NCBI GenBank assembly: GCA_024401275.1
Contig: JAKSLJ010000007.1
Coordinates: 47,988-111,987 of the forward strand
Length of the DNA: 64,000 nucleotides
DNA from: Bacteroidaceae bacterium
GTDB taxonomy: Bacteria; Bacteroidota; Bacteroidia; Bacteroidales; Bacteroidaceae
Direction of reading: 5' to 3'
Part shown: positions 1 through 8,058 of the stretch, piece after piece
Numbering within the stretch: the stretch's first letter is position 1
Layout: every line of letters starts with the position of its first letter
The notes under the pieces: model-generated
Told to the model about the DNA's origin: nothing
Database searches by the model: none
The model's input: only the letters and a program-made list of their open reading frames with translations
Made by a program: the position numbers and the translations under genes

Positions 1-2
1 CG

Positions 3-1130
3 CTAAAGATGGACTTGGTGCAGCAGATAAACGACATCATCGCTGAAGATCGTTTCGACTACATTGTTATTGAAGCAAGTGGCATTTGCGAGCCGGCACC
101 TATCGCACAAACCATCTGCTCAATTCCTTCCATCAACATGCAGGCTTTGGCTCAGCGTGGCATGCGTCCAGACCCTACAATGCCGCAGCCGGTGCTCGAC
201 TCCATTGTTACCGTTGTCGATGTTCTTCGCATGAAGGACGAGTTCGATTCTGGAAAATCACTTCAGAATGCAAACTTGAAGGAAGACGATATAGAAAACC
301 TCGTCATTGAGCAGATAGAGTTCTGTAACATCGTGATACTCAATAAGGTGTCAGAGGTGTCGCCTGAAGACCTTGCTCATGTGAAGAGTATTATTAAGGC
401 TCTTCAGCCAACTGCTGAGATTATCGAGACCGACTATGTAAATGTGGACCTCGACAAGATTATCTATACCAATATGTTCAACTTTGAGAAGGTTGCTACT
501 TCGGCTACTTGGGTTAAGGAAATTGAGGCAGAACACGACGAGTACGAACATCACGAGCACCATCATCATGATCACGACGATCATCATGAGCATTGTGATC
601 ACGAACATGAAGAACATGAGCACCACCATGATCATTGCGAACATGAACATGAGCACCATCACCACCATCACGATCATGAAGACGATGGCTTAGATCATTC
701 ACATTGCGATCATGAGCATGGACATTGCTGCCATCACCATCATGGAGAAGGCCATAATCATGGCGATGAATACGGCATTGGCACTTATGTCTATTACCGC
801 CGTCGTCCGTTTGACCTTCGTCGTTTTGATGATTTCGTGTCTTTCAAGATGAAGGGAATCATCCGTACAAAGGGCGTTTGCTGGTTCAAGGACGAAAACG
901 ATATGTCTTTCCTCTTCGAGCAAGCCGGTTCGCAGAAAGTTCTTCGTGAGGCTGGACAATGGTTTGCCACTATGCCGGAAGATGAACTCCAAGAGATGAT
1001 GGAACGCGAAGAACAGCTGCGCAAGGACTGGGACGAAGAGGTTGGCGACCGCATGCAGAAGATAGTCTTCATTGGTCAGCATATGGACAAGGAGCAGATA
1101 GCAAAAGACCTTGACGAATGCCTTTTATAA
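3..1130 (+). CDS. CobW/G3E family GTPase (metal chaperone), 5' truncated
   Basis: The frame is open to the window edge, so the start and the N-terminal Walker A and zinc-binding CxCC region lie outside. A VIEASGICEP stretch (about residues 21-30 of the visible part) matches the switch region of G3E GTPases, and ILNK is the guanine-specificity region. A His/Asp/Glu-rich segment at about residues 175-256 is a likely metal-binding loop. The C-terminus, from YVYYRRRPFDLRRF onward, resembles the CobW C-terminal domain. Family members are GTP-dependent metal chaperones, often for zinc. Substrate metal is inferred only. The gene ends before a tRNA gene and has no operon partner in view. Confidence 0.85.
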   Translation, partial: LKMDLVQQINDIIAEDRFDYIVIEASGICEPAPIAQTICSIPSINMQALAQRGMRPDPTMPQPVLDSIVTVVDVLRMKDEFDSGKSLQNANLKEDDIENLVIEQIEFCNIVILNKVSEVSPEDLAHVKSIIKALQPTAEIIETDYVNVDLDKIIYTNMFNFEKVATSATWVKEIEAEHDEYEHHEHHHHDHDDHHEHCDHEHEEHEHHHDHCEHEHEHHHHHHDHEDDGLDHSHCDHEHGHCCHHHHGEGHNHGDEYGIGTYVYYRRRPFDLRRFDDFVSFKMKGIIRTKGVCWFKDENDMSFLFEQAGSQKVLREAGQWFATMPEDELQEMMEREEQLRKDWDEEVGDRMQKIVFIGQHMDKEQIAKDLDECLL

Positions 1131-1226
1131 CAAAACTTCAGCCACAATCAGGCTTACTGACATATCATTAATCAACTCTAGGTGCAGTTAATAGCCGTTA
1201 CCGTTCCAGAAGCTAAACTTTTTTTA

Positions 1227-1234
1227 TAACTTTG
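1227..1234 (+). promoter_or_regulatory. Bacteroidetes -7 element of tRNA-Leu
   Basis: TAACTTTG fits the TAnnTTTG -7 consensus and lies about 34 bases before the mature tRNA 5' end. No clear -33 TTTG was seen. Confidence 0.6.
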
Positions 1235-1267
1235 CAGCCGCTAAAGTGATAGATAGCATCGCTTTTT

Positions 1268-1349
1268 GCGCCTGTGGCGGAATTGGCAGACGCGCTAGAC
1301 TTAGGATCTAGTATCTAACGATGTGCAGGTTCGACCCCTGTCAGGCGCA
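1268..1349 (+). tRNA. tRNA-Leu, anticodon UAG
   Basis: A full cloverleaf can be drawn. The acceptor stem GCGCCTG pairs with CAGGCGC, the anticodon stem CTAGA/TCTAG holds loop CTTAGGA with anticodon TAG, a long variable arm is present, and the T arm is GCAGG-TTCGACC-CCTGT with one G-T pair. The 82-base class II length fits leucine. CCA is not encoded. Confidence 0.95.
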
Positions 1350-1358
1350 CATTTTTAG

Positions 1359-1395
1359 ATTCCAGCCTTCTGATATAAGATGGCTGGGATTTTTC
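1359..1395 (+). terminator. Terminator after tRNA-Leu
   Basis: ATTCCAGCC pairs with GGCTGGGAT around a loop of about 14 bases, and the 3' arm runs into TTTTTC. Confidence 0.65.
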
Positions 1396-1440
1396 TTTGC
1401 TAATATCCCCGAAAGTTCCCCGAAACAATAGCTGCTAGCC

Positions 1441-1518
1441 TCATTTTTTTCCTCTCTTGTAGGAATACTCTTCCATGCCCGGAAACTCCACTTCGAGGTG
1501 TTGCTTCACCAATACCAT
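1441..1518 (-). pseudogene. 25-codon ORF, possible gene remnant
   Basis: A short open frame reads MVLVKQHLEVEFPGMEEY and ends in a lysine-rich tail. An in-frame stop lies two codons before its ATG. The composition looks protein-like and could be the C-terminal remnant of a lost gene beside the tRNA. No family was recognised and expression is unsupported. Confidence 0.2.
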
Positions 1519-1535
1519 GGTTCAGATTCGCATTT

Positions 1536-2732
1536 TTATATCTTCAACATTATCTTTACCTTGCCGAGTAGGTATGTTAGTGCAACGCATATGAATGCGA
1601 ATGCAAGACACTTGCCAAGACCAATGGGATAATGAAGGAGGAAATCCGGATATTCAAATCCAGTCACGCCAAAGATTCCGTATAGAAGGTAAGGCATCAT
1701 GTAGCATGTCAATGTGGCAGTGCCGGCTGGTCTTATCACTTTGAACCAACCATCCCAGTGTCTTTCGCATAATATGCTCATTGCCAGATAGAGCAATACG
1801 GCAAGCGACATGATGGCAAGAATCCATGATGGTGTGGCAATGTTCTTTGAGATGATGTAGAATTCGTGAGCTATCATGAATGCTATAAACAATGCAATTG
1901 ACATTCCTGCAAGAACCAAAGACTCTTTCTTGCCCGTTTTGCCAACGAAAGGACGAGTGAATACAGCCGTAACAACACCTCCCATGCCTAAGGCACAGAG
2001 TCCGCAGTTGTCCATGTGAAGAATACCGAGCACTGTACGCAGAAAATCCGTACCGCCTATGGTGAGCAGTACCTGTTCATTGTGGGCAGGATTCATCCTG
2101 TTAAGCATGATGTTGATGACCACAAAGGCAATGAGAAAACCCACGAGAACTCCCTTCCTATCACGGAAAAGGAAATAGATCATTGCGCAAACAAGATATG
2201 TCCAACCTATCAAGCCGAGAATTCCCCACCAATGAGCCGAGAACGTATCACCTTCGCCATTGCGCGATGTTATCATCAAGAAACAGAGAGCGGCAATGCC
2301 CAGAGCCTGCAAGCCTTTGCTGATCCATGGAGAAAGGATTTTGGGGTATCGGTTCCATATTAGGAAGAAACCTGCAACCATCATAATATTATAAATGGCT
2401 CCATTGTATCCCGAAGCCTCACTGATGCCATATTCGGCATTGCAGATGAAAGCACCCATGGTAAGAAGGGCTATGGAACGACTGAGGATATGAGCGACTA
2501 CATCGCGAACGCTGCTCTTTTCAAGCTTGCTGTCAATGGCGTATGGAATGGACATTCCCATTACGAATAGGAAGAGTGGAAACACAATGTCAGAAAGTCC
2601 CATCATATCCTCTGTTGTCTCTGCGTGATGCATCCAGTGCGGGATTCCTTCAACAGACCAGAACTCGTTTACCGTCACCATGAGCACCATCGTAAGTGCT
2701 CGCATTATGTCTATCGCTTTGTTGCATTTCAT
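1536..2732 (-). CDS. DUF5009 / heparan-alpha-glucosaminide N-acetyltransferase-like membrane protein
   Basis: A 398-residue polytopic membrane protein with about ten hydrophobic segments. The N-terminus carries an RALTMVLMVTVNEFWSV helix followed by a DIVFPLFLFVMGMSIPYAI segment, typical of the COG4299/DUF5009 group related to eukaryotic HGSNAT. The family is thought to move acetyl groups across the membrane onto sugars. The ATG overlaps the stop of the upstream SGNH esterase gene (ATGA), so the two are probably translationally coupled. Coupling an acetyltransferase with an esterase suggests glycan acetyl-group handling; this is inference. Confidence 0.8.
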   Translation of the reverse strand: MKCNKAIDIMRALTMVLMVTVNEFWSVEGIPHWMHHAETTEDMMGLSDIVFPLFLFVMGMSIPYAIDSKLEKSSVRDVVAHILSRSIALLTMGAFICNAEYGISEASGYNGAIYNIMMVAGFFLIWNRYPKILSPWISKGLQALGIAALCFLMITSRNGEGDTFSAHWWGILGLIGWTYLVCAMIYFLFRDRKGVLVGFLIAFVVINIMLNRMNPAHNEQVLLTIGGTDFLRTVLGILHMDNCGLCALGMGGVVTAVFTRPFVGKTGKKESLVLAGMSIALFIAFMIAHEFYIISKNIATPSWILAIMSLAVLLYLAMSILCERHWDGWFKVIRPAGTATLTCYMMPYLLYGIFGVTGFEYPDFLLHYPIGLGKCLAFAFICVALTYLLGKVKIMLKI

Positions 2733-3388
2733 TTGATAGCCTCCATGAGTTGATTGCAGATAGCTTGCATGCCCTTGATTGAAGGATGACCGTTCTGCTT
2801 CTCGATGTCAACGAGTTCGATGAGCTGCACGTTATAGTGCTTGCATATTTCGCGGCTCGACTCATTGATTTCCTCCTTGAGCTCAGAGTTGAGAATTGAG
2901 TAGATTTGTGCCTTAGGATAGAGCGTTTGGAGTTTGTTTAGCAGACAAGCCAATGCAGGACGGAAAGCCTTGCAATCTTCGTCTGTCCAGTCGGCATACT
3001 GATACTCGCCAATCGGAGAGTTTGCCCAAGCATCGTTGGTGCCGCCGAACAAGAAGATGATGTCTGGATTTCCCAACATGCCAGCGCGTGCATTGAATGA
3101 TGTTGCAGTCACGTCACGGTGTCCGTAGCCGGTGTTACAGATGGTTGTTCCACCCCATGAGTTGTTCTGCTCGAGTTCATAACCCATAGCCTTGATATAG
3201 AGGCTCCACCATGTCTGTGCCACTTCCGTCACATCATTGCGGTCGTTAGGGTAGAACGGAGCATAGCCCTCAGGATTAGCGCCCTGGAAAGTTGAGTACG
3301 AGTCGCCAAGAACAGACACCTTCTTGACTTGTGCAGATGCGCTGACTGTCAATGCCATCAGCATGAGTAATGCAAAAATCTTTTTCAT
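2729..3388 (-). CDS. Secreted SGNH/GDSL-family esterase
   Basis: A 219-residue protein with a cleavable signal peptide (MKKIFALLMLMALTVSASAQ). Block I is GDSYSTFQG with the likely nucleophile Ser at about residue 30, an FGGTNDAW stretch supplies the Asn of block III, and GHPSIKGM near the C-terminus supplies the catalytic His. Family members hydrolyse esters such as acetyl groups on glycans. The ATG overlaps the preceding gene's stop by one base (TAATG) and the stop overlaps the next gene's start, making a tight three-gene unit. The substrate is unknown. Confidence 0.82.
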   Translation of the reverse strand: MKKIFALLMLMALTVSASAQVKKVSVLGDSYSTFQGANPEGYAPFYPNDRNDVTEVAQTWWSLYIKAMGYELEQNNSWGGTTICNTGYGHRDVTATSFNARAGMLGNPDIIFLFGGTNDAWANSPIGEYQYADWTDEDCKAFRPALACLLNKLQTLYPKAQIYSILNSELKEEINESSREICKHYNVQLIELVDIEKQNGHPSIKGMQAICNQLMEAIK

Positions 3389-4146
3389 TATTTATAAAAT
3401 TCATATGATGATCGAATATTGTGACTGCTATAATATTTGTCAATTCGTTTCGGATCTGAGATGCTTCGCCAATGAATATCAATGCTATCAGGTTTCGGTA
3501 CAGAGAGCGTTTGAGTTCCTCCTGTAAAAATTCCATCTAACATGTAAACGTATTCATATTTCCATTTTATTTTTTTATAAGAAACAGCCTTGTCAAATTT
3601 CTCTTTTCCTTCATAATAATTATCAGAAAGGTGAAGGTGACCTACGTGGTATCTTTGGCAATGCACGGAATCTTCAAGTTCTGGCGGCCATACGAATAAC
3701 GTGTCGTCTTTTGTTATTACCAGCGAATAATTCTGGTTGAACTCGCCTAAATTTATGTAGCTAGTTTGGAAAGAATCTTTCTTGCCCCATTCAAGTCGAT
3801 CCACAGTTACTTTCAGTATCTCGTTGTTGGGTAAATCAAAGGTTGCCGTAGGAGGGAAAAAGTAAAGCCATGCGTGGTATGTTCCATGTGCTATTGGCAA
3901 CAATGAAAGTGCTATAAGCGACCATGTAAAAAACTTCTTTTCCAACTTGTTCCTTAGCCTATAGGTTTTGGACAAACAATAGATTGCAAATCCACAAAAG
4001 ATAAGGTATGCTCCTCCTAATCCTACATATAATAAGAATGCCAGAATCCCATTTATGTCTATGATGTAAAATGCATAAATGAAGATGACATCAATGATTG
4101 TCAGTAAGGTCAGTGCAATCCTCCAAAATCCTGTTCTGTCTTTCAT
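3388..4146 (-). CDS. Hypothetical protein with four membrane segments
   Basis: The first ATG (MKDRTGFW) gives 252 residues; the longer frame to 4191 would need a TTG start. About four hydrophobic helices fill the first 110 residues (for example ALTLLTIIDVIFIYAFYII). A soluble C-terminal half follows, rich in aromatic and charged residues and starting near FPPTATFDLPNNEIL. No family was recognised. It overlaps the esterase start by one base, so co-expression is likely. Confidence 0.65.
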   Translation of the reverse strand: MKDRTGFWRIALTLLTIIDVIFIYAFYIIDINGILAFLLYVGLGGAYLIFCGFAIYCLSKTYRLRNKLEKKFFTWSLIALSLLPIAHGTYHAWLYFFPPTATFDLPNNEILKVTVDRLEWGKKDSFQTSYINLGEFNQNYSLVITKDDTLFVWPPELEDSVHCQRYHVGHLHLSDNYYEGKEKFDKAVSYKKIKWKYEYVYMLDGIFTGGTQTLSVPKPDSIDIHWRSISDPKRIDKYYSSHNIRSSYEFYK

Positions 4147-4215
4147 ACTATAATTTGGCTTGTGATTTATAGTGATTCTTGGTATGTGCAAATTTTGCGA
4201 CTACCAAGAAAATTC

Positions 4216-4446
4216 TTAATGCAATGCGCAGCCAGATGGTTTTGTCAACTCTCCGGCAACAACGGCACCAGCGTGCTTTTCGCTGAACTCGCGGTTGATG
4301 TCAGCCAGTTCCTTAAGACCATAAATATAGTCGTCGTACATGTCAGAGAGGTCAACGCCCTCGCAATCGCTATCTGCTCCAAGTGCTTCACGAACGATCT
4401 GTGCTCGCTCCGAAACGGTAGTGTCCTTTATAAGTAAACTTTTCAT
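4216..4446 (-). CDS. Small conserved-looking protein, 76 aa
   Basis: The sequence MKSLLIKDTTVSERAQIVRE has a regular ATG start and coding character, with acidic middle DLSDMYDDYIYGLKELADIN and a Cys-containing tail. I recall similar short proteins beside unrelated genes in anaerobes but cannot name a family. It has no signal peptide or membrane segment. It lies 69 bases upstream of the membrane protein gene and may start that transcript. Confidence 0.6.
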   Translation of the reverse strand: MKSLLIKDTTVSERAQIVREALGADSDCEGVDLSDMYDDYIYGLKELADINREFSEKHAGAVVAGELTKPSGCALH

Positions 4447-4562
4447 GTTATTGTATTTAATCTTGTGATTCTTTCAGTAACAGCTTTTTCCAATACCTTT
4501 TAATGATAAATGCAATTACTAAAATGTTGAGAATTATTGCCCCCCAAAAGAAATACTGTCTT

Positions 4563-5120
4563 TTATTCCAATAGTTTTCTGATTACTTTAGCGGGATTTC
4601 CAACCGCCACACTATTCGCCGGTATGTCTTTTGTTACAACACTTCCGGCGCCGATTGTTACATTGTCGCCAATACTTACTCCAGGAAGAATGGTTACGCT
4701 GCCACCTATCCAGCAGTTATCTCCGATGGTTACGGGAAGTGCCCATTCCTGACGAGTGTTGCGTTCCGTTGGATCGGTTGAGTGGCAAGCGGTATAGATG
4801 CTTACATTTGGACCTATGAAACAGTCATCGCCAATGGTTACAAGGGCTTCATCAAGCACTGTCCAGCAGAAGTTGGCAAAGAAACGCTTGCCCACACGGA
4901 TGTGCTTGCCGTAGTCGCAATAGAACGGCTGATTGATGAAAGTATCTTCATCGCAGGTTCCCAATATTTCGTGGAGCTTTTGATTGCGTTCTTTGATCAG
5001 GGTTGGGCGAATCTGATTATACTCCCAACAGCGATCTTTACATTCGTTCAGGTCTTTCAACAGCGTCTCGTCTATTGCGTTATAGACTTCGCCACTGAGC
5101 ATTTTTTCGTATTCCGTCAT
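4563..5120 (-). CDS. maa: Sugar O-acetyltransferase (maltose/galactoside acetyltransferase type)
   Basis: A 185-residue protein beginning MTEYEKMLSGEVYNA, the typical Mac-domain start of maltose O-acetyltransferases. Left-handed beta-helix hexapeptide repeats follow, such as IGDNCWIGGSVTILPGVSIG and IGAGSVVTKDIPANSVAVGNP. YTACHSTD carries the expected active-site His. The enzyme transfers acetyl from acetyl-CoA to a sugar hydroxyl in the cytoplasm. It is downstream of the 95-aa gene and shares its promoter. The exact acceptor sugar cannot be told from sequence. Confidence 0.88.
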   Translation of the reverse strand: MTEYEKMLSGEVYNAIDETLLKDLNECKDRCWEYNQIRPTLIKERNQKLHEILGTCDEDTFINQPFYCDYGKHIRVGKRFFANFCWTVLDEALVTIGDDCFIGPNVSIYTACHSTDPTERNTRQEWALPVTIGDNCWIGGSVTILPGVSIGDNVTIGAGSVVTKDIPANSVAVGNPAKVIRKLLE

Positions 5121-5155
5121 TATCGTTTCAGCTTCTTTTAGGTTAGTGCTAGCAA

Positions 5156-5443
5156 CTATTCGATAGCTTTTGCAAACATACTATCCAATTCCGACTGAGG
5201 GAAAGGGCATGGCTCCTGCCTAAGCTTTGCCATTTGGAACTGGCGGCACGCATTCGCCACGGATTGTTCCTCAAAGCATTTGAAGAGCATATCCTTCAGT
5301 TCGTCAAGTCGCTGACAGTCAGCATCGCTAAACTTTCCGCAAGCCTTGTAGCTAACAGCCTTCTCTGGCATCACATCATGGTAGTAGTATGACCATACGA
5401 GGAATCGCATGCACACATCCGGTGTCATTAATATCTCTTGCAT
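5156..5443 (-). CDS. Hypothetical protein, 95 aa
   Basis: Alpha-helical, soluble-looking protein with sequence VCMRFLVWSYYYHDVMPEK near the start and several Cys residues. An alternative start is the Met at residue 6. It lies 35 bases upstream of the O-acetyltransferase and about 68 bases downstream of a good -7 element, so it is probably the first gene of a two-gene operon. No family recognised. Confidence 0.55.
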   Translation of the reverse strand: MQEILMTPDVCMRFLVWSYYYHDVMPEKAVSYKACGKFSDADCQRLDELKDMLFKCFEEQSVANACRQFQMAKLRQEPCPFPQSELDSMFAKAIE

Positions 5444-5511
5444 CTTATATCCAAGTTTACACTAATTGGGAATTGAAATTGTTATGTTTCTGGGATTTTG
5501 ATTGGTTGCTG

Positions 5512-5519
5512 CAAAGGTA
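5512..5519 (-). promoter_or_regulatory. -7 element for the 95-aa gene / maa operon
   Basis: Minus-strand TACCTTTG matches TAnnTTTG and sits about 70 bases before the 95-aa gene's ATG. Confidence 0.6.
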
Positions 5520-5608
5520 CGAAAAAAAGTTGGCGGTTGAAAGCAAATCGGCGAATTATTCACTTTAAGGTAACATAGATAAAGATTTTCATGAAAACAG
5601 CAGGATGT

Positions 5609-5761
5609 AGTCATTAGTCATTAGTCATTTTCGGTCATTTTCGTTTCGGGAATAGTCATTTAGGCCGCTATAATTAAATATATAAATATATTTTATTATA
5701 GAGTCGGAAAAGCGCCGCGGATTTTTCTTAATGACCGAAAATGACTAATGACTAATGACTA
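5609..5761. repeat. Perfect 32-bp inverted repeat, 89-bp spacer
   Basis: Arms at 5609-5640 and 5730-5761 are exact reverse complements, built from iterated TAGTCAT units ending in TTTTCGGTCATT. The spacer is A/T-rich. A third, partial copy in the left-arm orientation occurs at about 5895-5919. Confidence 0.9.
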
Positions 5762-5780
5762 GGGAAATTGAGAATTGAAG

Positions 5781-5888
5781 TTGGAAACGACGCCCAATGG
5801 GGTCGTTAGGAAGCGAATATGAAACGCTGTATATGAACAATATATGTTTTGCGGCAGTTTAACGACGACCATGGGGCGTCGTTTCCAA
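5781..5888. repeat. Palindromic element with GGAAACGACGCC ends
   Basis: TTGGAAACGACGCCC at the left pairs with GGGGCGTCGTTTCCAA at the right, with inner GGTCGTTA and TAACGACGACC also complementary. The centre carries GTTTTGCGGCAGTTTAACG. A shorter inverted-orientation relative lies at 28844-28923. Confidence 0.8.
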
Positions 5889-6028
5889 TACCCCGAGTCA
5901 TTAGTCATTTTCAGTCATTAAGGTTTTTCCACTCGCGTGTAATGTCGGTGCAATGCATCGCCTACATCTTTGTGAAAAAAAGTTTGAAAAAAGTTGCGAA
6001 AATCCTTTAGACCGCCAGATGTTTTTCC

Positions 6029-6036
6029 TACCTTTG
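6029..6036 (+). promoter_or_regulatory. Candidate plus-strand -7 element with no gene downstream
   Basis: TACCTTTG followed by GCACC resembles strong promoters in this window. On the plus strand only the 22-bp repeats and a hairpin follow, so it may be a fossil promoter or drive a short RNA. Confidence 0.3.
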
Positions 6037-6054
6037 CACCGCTTTTGGGAATGA

Positions 6055-6129
6055 TAGGAAACGATGTGAAATCGTTAGGAAAACGATGCAAAATCCTTAG
6101 GAAAACGATGTGAAATCGTTAGGAAAATA
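6055..6129. repeat. 22-bp iterated repeat, locus A
   Basis: Three units of 21, 22 and 22 bases follow TAGGAAAACGATGTGAAATCGT and a partial fourth closes the array. Read on the minus strand the unit is TTTTCCTAACGATTTCACATCG, related in period and core to arrays at 21936-22001 and 57722-57781. Confidence 0.85.
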
Positions 6130-6138
6130 ACATAAAAA

Positions 6139-6170
6139 ATCCCTCACCGTAGCGGGTACGATGAGGGAAA
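6139..6170 (-). terminator. Terminator of the nuclease/surface operon
   Basis: CCCTCA and TGAGGG form a stem. On the minus strand the hairpin is followed by a TTTTTT run, as expected downstream of the stop at 6196. Confidence 0.75.
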
Positions 6171-6195
6171 TATGTACTTAGTAAGTAAAATGATA

Positions 6196-7953
6196 TTACT
6201 GAGCGTAAACGATCTTGATTTCCTTTACGCGGCACTGAACGCCACCGCTGTTTTCTGTATGTTCGTTAACCATGACACAGTCATTGCCAGAGAATGAAAC
6301 TGTCATTGTAGGATTGCCCACGTAGTTTGTGCCTTGGTAAGAGTCGCACTCGAGAACCACATACGCTATCTTCTTCTTACCCTTTATTGTAAGACTGTTC
6401 TTAGCATACATGCGAACACCTTTTGTCGCATCGTAATACTTTGGAGCATTTGTGCTCTGGCCTTTAGCAAAGATAATCTTTGTACCATCATCAAGAGTTA
6501 CCTCAGTTGGCTCAGAAGCGTTCGTCCAACCGTAAGTGTTGAGTGTGCAAGTGATTGTCTCAGAGCCAGGGTTGGCATCAGCGTTTACGAGTTTAACGGT
6601 TGTGCCTTCTTGCGAAACACCAGGAGTATTTCCACCAGTATTTCCACCTGTGCCTGGCTCAATAGTAGTCTTGCCATTGACAAAGACAACGCAACCTTCG
6701 CCCTTGCCAGTAGTTTCTGGTGTGTCGCCCTTATAGTTTACGAGCTTGCCCTTAACAACGATTTCGTCGCCCTTCTTGATGCCTGCAGCAGTAGCAGCAG
6801 TAAACTTCTCGCCGTTGATAGAGTTAACCTGATATGCCTTGAACTTTTCTGTAGAACCAGCAGCATCCACGAGGTCAATAGTAATGTTACCGTAAGTTTC
6901 AACGCCAGTAGTAGTGACTGTCTCTGCAATACCCTTAACATAATAGAAATCAGAAGTTGCAGTTTCGCCAGTTTCCTTGCACTTCTTAACAGCAGCTGCA
7001 ACGTTGAATGGAGTGTCGATAGTTCCGTTACCGGAAGGAGTACCTGGAGTTACTTCTGGAGTAGAACCACCTTCTGTCTTTCCGTTAAGAGAGTAGATGT
7101 AAGCCTTGTTCTGAACAGTTTCAGGAGTATTGCCTTTGTAGTTTACAACCTTACCGCAAACGATTACTTCGTCGCCAACCTTAAGAGCATTAGCGTCTTT
7201 ACATTGCTTGTTGCCAAGGCCAAGAGCACGGAAACAGTAGAACTTATCAGCAGATTCGTTGCTGTCAGCAATGTAGAATGTAGCGTTACCATAGTCGCTG
7301 AATGGCTCCTTAACTTCAACAACGATACCCTTTACATAAATTTCGTTAGCTGATTCTGTGTCAGCACCGAGAGTAGCGATAAAGGCATTTGCAGCAGTGG
7401 CATTGTATGGATCTGCCTGAGTGCCGGCGCCCTTAGGTTCTCCTGGAGTACCCTGGTTTCCGCCTCCACCATTACCGCCTTCGCCGTTGATAGAGTAGAT
7501 GTAAGCTTCTTTCTGGACAGTTTCCTTAGTTCCGTTATAGTCAGTAACCTTACCATAAACGATAACTTCGTCACCTTCCTTGATCTGATCCTCAGAAGCA
7601 ATCTTGCCATTATCAAGGCCATTGCAACGGTAAACATAGAATGTATTAGTTCCGCCTGGTTCAGAAGCGATGTAGAAAGTTGCATTGCCGAAAGAAGGAG
7701 AACATTCCTTAACGGAAGTTACGTAACCCTTGATGTAAACCTTTGAGTCAAGATTTTCACCTGCTTCAATGAAAGCGATTACTCCTTCAACATTGAAAGG
7801 ATCGCTGAGTGTACCTGTACCTGCAGGAGTGATGCCTGTGTTGCCGCTACCGCCTGCCTCTGGTATATCGTAAGGCGCTGGTACATCTTCACAACTGCTG
7901 AGAGCAAATACCGCTGTCAGCATTGTAAGTAATGAATAGAAATACTTTTTCAT
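6196..7953 (-). CDS. Lipoprotein with three OB-like modules (DUF6359-type)
   Basis: The start is the Met at 7953, giving a clear lipoprotein signal MKKYFYSLLTMLTAVFALSSC with the lipobox Cys at residue 21; the longer frame adds an implausible leader. The 585-residue protein has three tandem modules at about residues 40-155, 170-290 and 300-430. Each has a GTxxDPYN-like entry, YVKGIV..V, YGNATFYIADS, GDEVIVxGKVVNYKG and a YIYSLNG end. A distinct C-terminal domain of about 130 residues follows. The modules resemble OB-fold domains found near nucleases; binding of nucleic acid is inference. Last gene of the surface operon. Confidence 0.75.
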   Translation of the reverse strand: MKKYFYSLLTMLTAVFALSSCEDVPAPYDIPEAGGSGNTGITPAGTGTLSDPFNVEGVIAFIEAGENLDSKVYIKGYVTSVKECSPSFGNATFYIASEPGGTNTFYVYRCNGLDNGKIASEDQIKEGDEVIVYGKVTDYNGTKETVQKEAYIYSINGEGGNGGGGNQGTPGEPKGAGTQADPYNATAANAFIATLGADTESANEIYVKGIVVEVKEPFSDYGNATFYIADSNESADKFYCFRALGLGNKQCKDANALKVGDEVIVCGKVVNYKGNTPETVQNKAYIYSLNGKTEGGSTPEVTPGTPSGNGTIDTPFNVAAAVKKCKETGETATSDFYYVKGIAETVTTTGVETYGNITIDLVDAAGSTEKFKAYQVNSINGEKFTAATAAGIKKGDEIVVKGKLVNYKGDTPETTGKGEGCVVFVNGKTTIEPGTGGNTGGNTPGVSQEGTTVKLVNADANPGSETITCTLNTYGWTNASEPTEVTLDDGTKIIFAKGQSTNAPKYYDATKGVRMYAKNSLTIKGKKKIAYVVLECDSYQGTNYVGNPTMTVSFSGNDCVMVNEHTENSGGVQCRVKEIKIVYAQ

Positions 7954-8058
7954 ATTGAGTTTTATTTTTTTGTTCGTTTGGGGATTTTGGTACCCAACGG
8001 AAAACCGTTGGGAATAGTCATGCATTAGTTTGCATTATGCATTAGTTTGCATTCTGCT

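Noticed and set aside
351-677. Met/Val-rich minus-strand frame opposite the His-rich loop
   Set aside because: It is the reverse-complement reading of CAT and GAT codons, not a real protein.
4457-4582. A 41-codon open frame on the minus strand with a membrane-like helix, overlapping the end of maa
   Set aside because: It has no ATG, GTG or TTG start in frame and follows a stop codon, so it is at best a gene remnant.
5609-6129. Possible CRISPR array in the repeat-rich spacer
   Set aside because: Units are contiguous 22-mers without spacers, and no cas genes are nearby.
6334-7353. Long plus-strand open frame opposite the OB-module lipoprotein
   Set aside because: It is antisense to a well-supported gene and lacks a promoter or recognisable domain.
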